Positions 30,966 through 40,599 of a DNA stretch of 64,000 bases are shown piece after piece. Every line of letters begins with the position of its first letter. Positions within the stretch are counted from its first letter, which is position 1. Source of the DNA: Ascarosepion bandense. Taxonomy: Eukaryota; Mollusca; Cephalopoda; Sepiida; Sepiidae. The DNA lies in the NCBI GenBank assembly GCA_037127315.1, contig JBBBDQ010001937.1, positions 343,501 to 407,500 on the forward strand. The letters are read 5' to 3'. Made by a program: the position numbers and the translations under genes. Under the pieces are notes generated by a model, which was given only the letters and a program-made list of their open reading frames with translations, did no database searches and was not told the origin of the DNA.

Positions 30966-31515
30966 AAGCCATATTCTAATTCCTACCGGTTCAGACATTT
31001 ACTGCTGAGAAGCGCCATGCTTTCTCAATCACACTTATATCCCCCGTTTTTCAAAACTAAGAATAAAATTTCACTGAGACAACTTTTTATCTAGAAGTGC
31101 GAAATTGTTGAACAGACTCCCGCCTAAGTACTTCCCTAAAATTGACTTCTTCAATTAAGGTTGAACTGATTGTTATCCTCTTCATCCAAATAATCTTTAC
31201 TTTCTACGACTTTCTACATCTCTCGCTTTTATCATTAATACCTCAAGTGGCTCTTGAATCTTATAATTAATTAGAATTTAGTAAAAAACAGTAGATGGAT
31301 TGATATATAATTAAATGCAAATTTCTTTGAAAAGTCAATTCAGAATTAGAAGAAATTTAGGCCACAGAAATTGTTTTATTAACCGCAAAATAAAACCGCA
31401 CCGAACAATCCAATTAGCGGAACACACTTCCAAGAGAATCCTTCTCTAATTTTGACCACTTCAAAAACTATAAGCAATCGTTTCTTATCCACCGTATCCT
31501 CACAATCTTCACTTC
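30966..31515. other. No feature recognised
   Basis: The stretch is AT-rich. A short TCAAGTGGCTCTTG phrase at about 31240 recurs near 32165 and 49505 and may mark a further repeat family. Confidence 0.4.
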
Positions 31516-31516
31516 C

Positions 31517-31705
31517 TAATCAGTCAGTCAGTTGAGTGCCATACGTGATACACTCTTGGCCGATCATGTCTCCTTCAAGACATGACTGACTGGGCAGAAG
31601 ATTATCCCGCAGTAGGTTGCCATTACTTTCTGCGGTAGACTGTTTGCCAGCCAAGTCTACAAAACCCATTCTGTTCTGTTATTTAACTTATAGCTAGAGG
31701 GAGAA
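31517..31705 (-). mobile_element. SINE-B, 3' half
   Basis: It has the same blocks as 26833-27015, and ends at TTAACTTATAGCTAGAGGGA. Confidence 0.8.
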
Positions 31706-31824
31706 GAGATGTATTATATTATTAAGTAGTAATTATGGGGGATCAGTTTATTACTTCTTAACACTAGAAAACAGATCCCCGACTTTATGACCAGTAGAAG
31801 CCTTAATCATGATTCCTAGTATTA

Positions 31825-32110
31825 TATTGTCAGTTAGTTAAGTGCCATACGTGAAAGAGACATGACTGACTGGGAAGAATATTATCCCGCAGTAGGTTAC
31901 GATTATCTTATGTGGTAGACTGGTTGCTAGCCAAGGCTATAGAACCCAATCTGTCCTGCTATCTAACTCATAACTGATAGGGAAGAGACGGATTAATACT
32001 TTTTCCAAGGGTATTTGTGCGTAAGTGAATGCAATTAATTCAACTGCAATTTGAATACGGCTCCACGATTTCTCGTACCGAGCTGATATCCACTGCACCA
32101 CAACGAACTT
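31825..32110 (-). mobile_element. SINE-B, near full length
   Basis: The minus strand reads the head (GTTGTGGTGCAGTGGATATC, B box ATTCAAATTGC) through to the 3' block GCACTTAACTAACTG. A short internal deletion removes part of the GATCATGTCTC segment. Confidence 0.8.
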
Positions 32111-32111
32111 C

Positions 32112-33035
32112 TCAGATCTAATTAATCATTTCTGTTTCAGCTTTAACATCTACCTTGAGTTGCTCTTGGGCCTACTACTTAGTAAATTTTGTAAAACGTA
32201 TAAATGGGTAGACTTCAAAAAATTTAAGAATATAAAAGAAGGAAATACAATTCGGATTAAAGACAGAAAATACAATTCGGATTAAACTCCAACCGATAAG
32301 AATTAAAAGTAGAAGGAGAAGAAAAAGATGATTGATAGATAATAAAATGGAGTTAAAAACAATTCAAAATCTAATAACTCTTTCTGTCTTGATTTCACAT
32401 CATATTCACGACAAGACCATTGTAACATTTTATTTGTTTAATGAAAAGAACTCCAATATAAAAACCTATTCTTCGTTTGTCCTTATTTTTTAAGCATATT
32501 TTTTTGCAGTCTTGAACAGACATAAATCATATTCTCCACAAATTTAAAATAGACAAAAAATAAGTTCTGATATCAATCAAAAGATAGAATTTTACGTCAA
32601 GGAAATTCTTTTTATTAACCACGAAACAAAATCCCTGCCCCAACCCCGAAAATGTCTGGCTAGTATTCTTTAGCTTGCTTATATTTCGATTATTTGGTGG
32701 GACAATTAAAAGTAAGAGGAAGCTTTCATTGAATTCACAATAAGCTCATCTCTTAAACTAAATAAAAAAGCGAAAACGAACCGCTTTTAGTTCTCTTGGC
32801 GAACTTGTAATGATGAATCTATTTTTAAAAGAATGGATGAAGTATTGAATTTCAATATTAAAGCCATTAAGTCGACATGTCGCGAGAAAAAACAAAAAAA
32901 CAAAAAAAAAACCACCAAAAATGTAAATTTTAAAAAGTATATTTACAACGAAAGAAATCGTGTGATGAGATCAGACAGAACATTTAGAGAGTTGTTTTCA
33001 CAAATGTAAGGCTCATTCCTGACCCACTGTCTGGG
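32112..33035. other. No feature recognised
   Basis: AT-rich with a short duplicated phrase AATACAATTCGGATTAAA at 32246 and 32269. Confidence 0.5.
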
Positions 33036-33039
33036 AAAG

Positions 33040-33044
33040 ACACA

Positions 33045-33130
<86 letters not shown>
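33040..33130. repeat. (CA)n-(ATA)n compound microsatellite
   Basis: (CA)n at 33040-33102 changes to (ATA)n up to 33130. Confidence 0.95.
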
Positions 33131-33132
<2 letters not shown>

Positions 33133-33396
33133 TATAATGTGTATTTCGGCATCAACCTTTCTTTCAAAAATATTTCGTTGAACATGACAGGCGAGAAAAT
33201 ATCGATTACGTTTTTTTAATTTTTCTAATATTACATTTTCCCGTTTGGTGTTGGTTACGGAGTGTGAAAATTGTCAGGTGTATCTATTGTCTCAAGTACT
33301 TTCGTCCTCGATTTTAGCTATTTTCAAATGGGTATATATTCAGTGTTGTTAATTACATTTCAGGTTTGTTTGTTTAAGGTGAACTACCTTACTACC

Positions 33397-33705
33397 GGAT
33401 GTGCGTCATGGTGCAGTGGATATCGGCTCGGAACCAGAAATCAGTGAAGTCAAGTTCAAATTCCAGCCATATTCCTTGCATTCACTTACGCGAAAATACC
33501 CTTGCAAAACGTATCCATCCGTAACTTCCCTCCAGTTATGGGTTAAATAACAGGACATATTGGGTTCTGTAGCATTGGTCGACACCAACTCTACCGCAGA
33601 AAGTAATGGCAACCAACTGCGGGATAATCATATGCCCAGTCAGTCATGTCTCGAAAGAGACATGATCGTCCAAGCGTGTATCACGTATGGCACTTAACTG
33701 ATCTT
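33397..33705 (+). mobile_element. SINE-B, full length
   Basis: It starts GATGTGCGTCATGGTGCAGT (A box TGGTGCAGTGG) with a B-box region GTTCAAATTCC, passes through ACTTACGCGAAAATACCC and TAACTTCCCTCCAG, and ends GGCACTTAACTGATC. The tRNA-like head is about 70 bp and the body about 230 bp. Confidence 0.82.
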
Positions 33706-33787
33706 ACTGCCATTAAACGATAAAAAAATAAGAATATTAGGAAAAAAATCAATAAAAATGCTTAAAATTATCACAGTTATATTCAAC

Positions 33788-34070
33788 GAAACACACACAC
33801 ACATACACACACACAGAGAAACACACACATATATATATGTAAAAACAAAACAAACATTTTCAAATTTAATTCCGTTGGATGGCCATTTCAGCGAGAAAAT
33901 ACTCGCTTCATCAGCAACGGTGGAAAACAAACCCTTTATTAATTCAAATGTGTTACAACATTTTTTAAACCGGATGAAGCTCAAAAACATATCCATACGC
34001 AGAAAGTATAAATGGGTTGCAATTAACAATGTGTTTAATTTAAGAATATGGGAAAGCAGATATTAGAAAA
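33788..34070 (-). repeat. Repeat with hammerhead-like core
   Basis: It follows a (CA)n tract. The minus strand has CTGATGA (33908-33914), a 6-bp perfect stem AGCGAG/CTCGCT with a 6-nt loop (33890-33907) and GAAAT. A helix III is not evident. This is the cleanest helix II in the window but it occurs only once here. Confidence 0.5.
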
Positions 34071-34387
34071 CCTTGCACCTCATCTGTAAGAGTCAAGAGT
34101 TCAAAAGTTAAAATTTTCCCATGTCACAGGGATAGAAGTGGTAGGGGGAACGGAAAGAAAAGAAAGGGCAAAGGAGTGGACAGGGGAAGGTTAACTGAGA
34201 AGTAGGCTATTAAAGATCCCCTTAGTAAACAACTCAATGTTGGGAAGAAGGGTAAAAAAGGAACTGATTTGGTTCTGTGAATAGAACATCGACCCTCCAC
34301 CTTTATCAATTTTAATATTAATAAAATTAATATTGATAGGATCGGGTTTTGGGGATTTAACTATTTGTTCATCCTTTTGGATTTAAA

Positions 34388-34398
34388 ATAATAATAAT

Positions 34399-34450
<52 letters not shown>
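34388..34450. repeat. (AAT)n-(TA)n microsatellite
   Basis: A short (AAT)n run passes into (TA)n. Confidence 0.95.
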
Positions 34451-34454
<4 letters not shown>

Positions 34455-34543
34455 GGCAGAACGATTGCATTCGACAAGAAACAGATTATCGCCGCTAGGG
34501 GTTGACCTCAATGTCTACCTATATATTTACATATACTCTAAGG

Positions 34544-34810
34544 CTTATGGCGATATCACGTTGAATACACCGGTTCTCGCTTGATGACGGAAGTTAAGCA
34601 ACGTTGAGCCTGGTCAGTACTTAGGTGGGTGAATACCAGGAGCTGTAAGCGTATAGTGTGCGTTGTGGTGCAGTGGATATCGACTCGGAAAGAGAAATCG
34701 GGAAGCCGTGTTCGAATTCCAGTTGAATACCCTGCATTCATTTAAGCACTGGTACCCTTGGGAAAGGTGTTAATCCGTTACTTCCCTTCAGTTATGGATA
34801 AAATAACAGG
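34544..34810 (+). mobile_element. Chimeric 5S rRNA-tRNA SINE
   Basis: 34544-34650 matches metazoan 5S rRNA: GATATCACGTTGAATACACC, GAAGTTAAGCAACGT, then GGTCAGTACTTAGGTGGGTG and AATACCAGG...TGTAAGC. About 10 nt of the C-box region are deleted. It joins directly to a SINE-B tRNA-like head (A box TGGTGCAGTGG at 34666-34676, B box GTGTTCGAATTCC at 34708-34720). A second copy keeps the same junction, GAGCTGTAAGCGTATAGTG, on the minus strand at about 47985-48020. 5S-tRNA chimeric heads are known in some vertebrate SINEs. The 5S part is not a functional 5S gene. Confidence 0.82.
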
Positions 34811-35094
34811 GTAGGACTTGGGGACCCTGCCCTTAAAAACAAATCCCAATGAATCTTGATACTCGAAAAGAAAAAAATATTACTAGACACAAAAAACTTA
34901 TATAAAAAAACAACAATAAATTGTTGAAAAAAGAAAGGTATTATTTTAGAATAAAATCCCTCCCTTCCTTCTTTTATCTCTCTTACCACCTTTTTTCCGT
35001 GTTGCTTAAACTGACGTCGATTTAACACGGCTGTCTGTTAATTTTTAGTTACATTCTCCCTTTTTTTTGCGAACCCAGACGATGTCAATTTTTT

Positions 35095-35235
35095 TTCTTT
35101 TCTTATTTATTTGATTTTATTCTATCTTTTTCTTTTTCTTTTTCGTTTTCTTTTTCTTTTTCTTTTTCTTTCCCTTTATTTTTATTTTTATTTTCTTTTC
35201 TTTTTTTATTTTCTTTTATTATTTATTTTTTAATT
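35095..35235. repeat. TTTTC/TTTA-rich pyrimidine tract
   Basis: It contains about eight TTTTC units with variants and is low complexity. Confidence 0.85.
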
Positions 35236-35378
35236 TCTTTGCAATCTATTTAAAAAGGAAAAGTAGACTAATTTTTCTCCAGTTTCTGAAAGGTTTTTTC
35301 TGTTGCTGAGGTGATGTGTCCTTCCCCCGTGGGGATCTTCATATCGAAATGGCCATTCAACATCTTTGAATTAATCCT

Positions 35379-35384
<6 letters not shown>

Positions 35385-35430
<46 letters not shown>

Positions 35431-35775
35431 CCGAAAATCTAAGTGAGCCAATAACCTACCACGATTTCGCTTAACAGCTCGTCAGGGAAAATTGGCTCCA
35501 ATTTAGACTGACGAGCTGTTAAGCGAAATCGTGGTAGGTTATTGGCTCACTTAGATTTTCGGTTTTGTTTGCTCTACTTTCGCGTTGGGTGCTTCGTGCA
35601 CTCTGCTTTCGTATTGACCTCTTTATTGTTAAGGTTTTCGTCTTGGGGGCTTTTCCTTTCTCACGAATGCTTGACTTTTTCTTCAGGTATTTCGTTTGTT
35701 TCTTTTTTTTTCTTCCCCTTCTTTTCCCTGCGGGTTAGTTCCCGGTGGGTTTCAAGACGATCTCAGTTGTAGTTT
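35385..35775 (+). mobile_element. Ribozyme-like repeat family II, copy 2, with palindromic head
   Basis: After (TA)n at 35385-35424, arms of about 57 bp (35428-35484 and 35506-35562) form an inverted repeat: GTGAGCCAATAACC, CACGATTTCGCTTAACAGCT. Each arm carries a CTGACGA core, one per strand. The family body follows (GCTCTACTTTCGCGTTGG to GGTTTCAAGACGAT). Confidence 0.8.
35498..35545 (+). ncRNA. Hammerhead-like motif with all three helices possible
   Basis: CTGACGA (35508-35514), helix II GCT/AGC with loop GTTA, GAA at 35525-35527, helix III ATC/GGT (one wobble) and T at 35540, giving a GUU triplet. Distal helix I can form between CCAAT (35498-35502) and ATTGG (35541-35545), with an unpaired TTAGA on one side. 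Confidence 0.5.
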
Positions 35776-35854
35776 AATTATTGATAATCTTGACAGAATT
35801 GGTTCTGTTGTTATTGGTATTACAACTATAATTAATATTAATATATACATATAT

Positions 35855-35945
35855 ATATAAGACCTGACGATTGTTTTCAAGCATGAGACAGACTGTCACC
35901 GCTAGGAGTAGACCTCAATGTCTTCTGAGTCCATCTTACACATAT
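35855..35945 (+). repeat. Short dispersed repeat, pair with 34455-34530
   Basis: Both contain ACGATTG, ACAGA, CACCGCTAGGAGTAGACCTC (here; ATCGCCGCTAGGGGTTGACC there) and AATGTCT. The function is unknown. Confidence 0.55.
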
Positions 35946-35999
35946 ACAAATCAACCATCTGATCATGTATAGAATAATATAATTATCATATCTGGTCAG

Positions 36000-36330
36000 A
36001 AGCCTCTGCTGCTTATCTTAGGGTTCTCGACAGGCTCCAAAGGATAATCTGTAATGTTATCAGTATATACCTGGCAGCTCGACTCCAACCACTTTATCAC
36101 CGACAGGATGTGGCTTCCTTCTCTCTCTCTTCTACAAATAGTTTCATGGCTTCTGTTCCGATGAGCTTAGCCCACTGGTGCTCCCTTCAGAAGAATTTAT
36201 TCAAGCAACAAGACTAGCAACAAAATCCCATTCTTTTACAGTTAAATCTACCAAATGCAGCCGACAATTCTACTCCAGAGATTTGAGCTTTGTAGAATAC
36301 TTCGTTAGATCTACATTAACCTCCCATCAG
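36000..36330 (+). pseudogene. LINE-J C-terminal fragment, diverged
   Basis: It begins in the Leu-Asp-Arg-Leu-Gln-Arg-Ile segment and runs into Thr-Arg-Leu-Ala-Thr-Lys-Ser-His with frameshifts. The 3' UTR is missing: the match stops near 36275-36330. Confidence 0.7.
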
Positions 36331-36655
36331 GCAGTTGTTAAAGGATTAACATTGCAAGAAGGTAAAATACATGTTTTAGTATCAGTTTTATCTAAATTCT
36401 TTAACATTTGTTTATTATAGAAATTGATAATACAGTCCATATTGTATGCGTAGAAGTAGTTAATTTTAAGAGTACTTCTGTTGAAGATGTTGAGCATATT
36501 GCTAGTATGCAAATGTTTACTTACTAGTTTAAGAAAATAGTTTACTATATTAATAGTAGATAGTCAACAGAATGGGGATTAAGTCATATTACTTTCCTTT
36601 TCCTATGTATTGTTTCTAGCAATAGATGGTTCAGAATTAATAAATTGTTTTTTTT

Positions 36656-37390
36656 TTATATAAGCGTTTCACCCCGATCAAGGCATATCACTGCTACTAC
36701 TACGCAGGGGGCTACATAGAGTGGAGAAAGGATGATTAAATATAGGAAATGTCAGAGGGTGGGTGATAGGCGGGTAAGGATACCGAGAATGAGGGTTGGG
36801 TAGATGAGAGTGTTCTGAGAATAATTGGGAGTTAGTGTGATAGGAGGTGTCTATTGACCCTACATTTAAACACCTGGAGATTGTAGCTGTCGGGAAAGCA
36901 GACTTGTGGAAGGGAGTTCCACAGGCGGGAAGCGCGAGAAAAGAAGCTGTTGGAGTAGAATTTACGGTTACATCTTATCTGTTTAACTGTAAAAGGGTGG
37001 GACCTAGTTGCTAATCTAGTATCTCGTGTAAATTCGTGCTTAGGCAGAACCAGCGATCTAAGCTCATCGGAGCAGAAGCCATGAAAGTACTTGTAGAAGA
37101 GGCACAGGGAAGTCACATCACGCCGGTGAGAGAGTGGTTGCAGCCGGTCTGCCAAGTCAGTATCAACCACGTTACAGATCCTCCTTTGTATTTTGTCAAG
37201 AAGCCCAAGGAGAGCAGCAGGGGCACCCGACCAGATATGGCAGCAATATTCAATACACGGGCGGATGGTAGATTTGTATATGTGCAGAATAGATTCAGGT
37301 GGGAAAAACTTCAGAGCCCTGCACAGAGAGCCGACTTTCATAGCAGCAGATTTGGCAATGGATTCGATATAGTCATTCCATTTAAGGTCC
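36656..37390 (-). pseudogene. LINE-J C-terminus and 3' UTR, long open frame
   Basis: The minus strand has a 169-codon open frame (37341-36832) from Met-Lys-Val-Gly-Ser-Leu-Cys-Arg-Ala to Val-Asn-Arg-His. It covers the segment downstream of the RT. The 3' UTR extends to 36656 with the GTGGCAGTGATATGCC-type box. 5'-truncated, without RT or endonuclease. Confidence 0.85.
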
Positions 37391-37773
37391 CCCGAAATTG
37401 TAAGGCATATAATAATTTATCCTTGAAACCGATTTCCTGAAGGGCCTTGAATTATAATTTTTTATTTTCATTAAAATTTTGTGGGTGGTTAATAACCGGT
37501 TAGTTTTTGTGTTAACTATGTTGGGTATTTGCTTTATACTAGTAGTAGGGTGGCTGGAATAGATATTAATATAGCTGGAGGTATTATTGTCTTTGAGATA
37601 AGATTGGAGGGATTCGTTACTCAGAATAATGGTACAGGTAAGTAATTCACTCATATCATATGCTTTACTGTTGTGTTGGTATGACTTACAAGTAAATATA
37701 ATCTACTTTACCACTATCAATATTTTTATGATTCCATGAAACAGTTGATTTCTTGGTCTTAGGTATATTTTCC

Positions 37774-37776
<3 letters not shown>
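37391..37776. other. No feature recognised
   Basis: A 90-codon minus frame overlaps the LINE edge and has no domain. Confidence 0.4.

Positions 37777-37818
<42 letters not shown>
37777..37818. repeat. (TA)n microsatellite
   Basis: About 20 TA units. Confidence 0.95.
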
Positions 37819-37837
37819 CAAGTTTTTCCAATCCTTT

Positions 37838-39365
37838 TTTTTACCAGATTCTTTAATACGTTCTCTCTCCTATCATTCCTTTCCTCAGCACTAGAAAATA
37901 ATGCTTCACTAGAATCGATGATTAAATTTAAGAGTTACTTTCTTAAATATATTTACTAACCATGAATATTAAGTAAATATTAAGCTTACGATGCGGTCTC
38001 AATTCAGACCCAATAAATAATTATAAAGTTGTACATTTTGTTTATTTTTCTTTTATATTGATTGTGATGTAAGAAGGTGTTCAGTCAATATATTTCCCTG
38101 AGCTGCAAGTGGGCCACCTCTGTTATATAGCGACTATTTTCAATCATTTGTCTACCAGATTTTTAATCCTTTCTTTCACTCCCGATTCCTTTTCTTATCA
38201 CTAAAGAACAATTCCCCCACATCGGTCTAACATTAAAGTTAGGATATATATTCTTCAATTTTTTACTAACCACGAACATTAAACTTATCCTTAAATCCAA
38301 CGGAGTCTCAATTCAAACCCAATAAATAATTATAAAGTTTGACGTTTTTCTTATTTATATTTTATATTGACTGTGATGAAAAAATAATTTGGCCAACATA
38401 TTTCCCCGTGTTGCAGGCGCTCACCCCTGTTGCATAACAAATTCTTCTAAACTTTTTTTTACCAGATTCTTTAATCCATTCTCTCTCTTATCATGCATTC
38501 CCTCAGCTCTAAAGAACAAGGATCCACTCGGATCAAGGATTAAAATTAGGATTTATATATTTCAATATTTTACTAACCATGAACATTAAATTTACGTTTT
38601 AATGCAAAGGGGTCTCAATTCATACCCAATAAATAATTATAAATTTTGACATTTTAGGATTTATATATTTCAATATTTTACTAACCATGAACATTAAATT
38701 TACGTTTTAATCCAAAGGGGTCTCAATTCATACCCAATAAATAATTATAAATTTTGACATTTTAGGATTTATATATTTCAATATTTTACTAATCATGAAC
38801 ATTAAGTTTACGTTTTAATCCAAAGGGGTCTCAATTCATACCCAATAAATAATTATAAATTTTGACATTTTAGGATTTATATATTTCAATATTTTACTAA
38901 CCATGAACATTAAATTTACGTTTTAATGCAAAGGGGTCTCAATTCATACCCAATAAATAATTATAAATTTTGACATTTTAGGATTTATATATTTCAATAT
39001 TTTACTAACCATGAACATTAAATTTACGTTTTAATGCAAAGGGGTCTCAATTCATACCCAATAAATAATTATAAATTTTGACATTTTAGGATTTATATAT
39101 TTCAATATTTTACTAACCATGAACATTAAATTTACGTTTTAATGCAAAGGGGTCTCAATTCATACCCAATAAATAATTATAAATTTTGACATTTTAGGAT
39201 TTATATATTTCAATATTTTACTAACCATGAACATTAAATTTACGTTTTAATGCAAAGGGGTCTCAATTCATACCCAATAAATAATTATAAAGCTTTAGAT
39301 TTTTCTTATTTACATTTTATATTGACTGTGATGTAAAAGAGAGCTGAGTTAACATATCTTTACGA
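37838..39365 (+). repeat. Satellite: three about 309-bp units, third with 108-bp sub-amplification
   Basis: The anchor ACCAGATT-TTTAAT begins at 37843, 38154 and 38461 (periods 311 and 307). Each unit holds TTTACTAACCA(T/C)GAA, GTCTCAATTCA and CCCAATAAATAATTATAAA. In the third unit a 108-bp piece is repeated: GACATTTTAGG anchors fall at 38648, 38756, 38864, 38972, 39080 and 39188. These 108-bp copies are nearly identical, so their amplification is recent. Confidence 0.92.
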
Positions 39366-39479
39366 GCTGCATTTTAAAGGATAATGATTTGCCATTTGTT
39401 TATGTTTGCATGCAAAGCAAAAGGAATATAAAATAATTATCATTTCAATTAAAGCAAATGTATAATTTCTTTTTATCAA

Positions 39480-40165
39480 AGTATCGGCCACGAGCATTTA
39501 TTACTGCATAGCAAATACTTGGCCTCCTTTCGAGAAACCTGTAGAAGTATGTTGGTTGAAGTGATTCCAAAACACTGTGTATACGTGTAAGCAATTCTTG
39601 CTTGTTCTTAGTTCACTTCGAACTTTACTGTTAATTTCTTTGCAGACTAGTTCAATTGGTGAAAGATCTAAAGACTGAGGAAAACACGTCATGATTTGCA
39701 AAATTTCATTATCTTCCTTTGATTTTAGATAACTTATACACAGTCTTGATCATTATCTTGTTGCAAAACAAAATGTCGTCCATTAATGCGGCAATAAGGA
39801 GTTACATGTCTGCACTATTGAATGAAATTCTTTCTTTTCGCATTATACTTTTAATTTGAACAAAGTCTCCAACAATCTACCCTCCAAAATATTACCAAAC
39901 CATTAAAACACCACCATGTTTCGCAGTTGGCACAATATAATTTTCACTCATTCGTTGGGAATAAGATCGTCGGACAAACACACTTCGGTTACTTCCAAAC
40001 ATCTAATCAGTCTATAGTTGCAATCTTTTAAAGTTAAATACTTTTAGTTATTACAACTGATTTTATATTTTTAAAAGTGTTTCTTAACTGATACACATCT
40101 TTTAAGCCAACAAAGAGAATTCTTCTCTTAACAGTCATAACAAATACTGGATGTTGACGCGTTGA
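39480..40165 (-). pseudogene. Tc1-like transposase pseudogene
   Basis: The minus strand shows Lys-His-Gly-Gly, Val-Leu-Gln-Gln-Asp-Asn-Asp (second catalytic Asp region) and Asp-Leu-Ser-Pro-Ile-Glu-Leu (third acidic region) ahead of a C-terminus ending near 39505. Frameshifts and stops interrupt it. No terminal repeats were found next to it. It is related to the split copy at 40474-43240. Confidence 0.75.
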
Positions 40166-40197
40166 AGTAAATTCAGCGATTAATAAGGGAGCTGATT

Positions 40198-40228
40198 TTC
40201 TATCTATCTATCTATCGCAGTCTTTTCA

Positions 40229-40280
<52 letters not shown>

Positions 40281-40292
40281 GCAGTCTTTTCA

Positions 40293-40328
<36 letters not shown>

Positions 40329-40340
40329 GCAGTCTTTTCA

Positions 40341-40388
<48 letters not shown>

Positions 40389-40408
40389 GCAGTCTTTTCA
40401 TATTTTCA

Positions 40409-40467
<59 letters not shown>

Positions 40468-40470
40468 ATA
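40198..40470. repeat. (TATC)n array with recurrent spacer
   Basis: Five TATC blocks are separated by four copies of GCAGTCTTTTCATA. The last spacer contains a short TTTTCATA duplication. Confidence 0.95.
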
Positions 40471-40599
40471 CACTACCAGGCATAATAATTAAGTCTCCTC
40501 AGTTTAAAAAAAAATCATGTATTTCCTACAATTTTTAGTATTTATTGCCAAATGGTTAATTCTAAATAAAAATAAAATAATTCTTTTATTCTGAGTATT

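Noticed and set aside
30269..30972. Long Ser/Phe/Leu-rich minus-strand frames of 200-220 codons
   Set aside because: They are translations of the polypurine block. The absence of stops follows from the base composition, and two overlapping frames are equally open.
34544..34650. Functional 5S rRNA gene
   Set aside because: The internal C box is partly deleted, several stems are broken, and the sequence is fused to a SINE head.
38540..39290. CRISPR-like array
   Set aside because: The 108-bp copies are adjacent with no unique spacers, and the context is an animal satellite.
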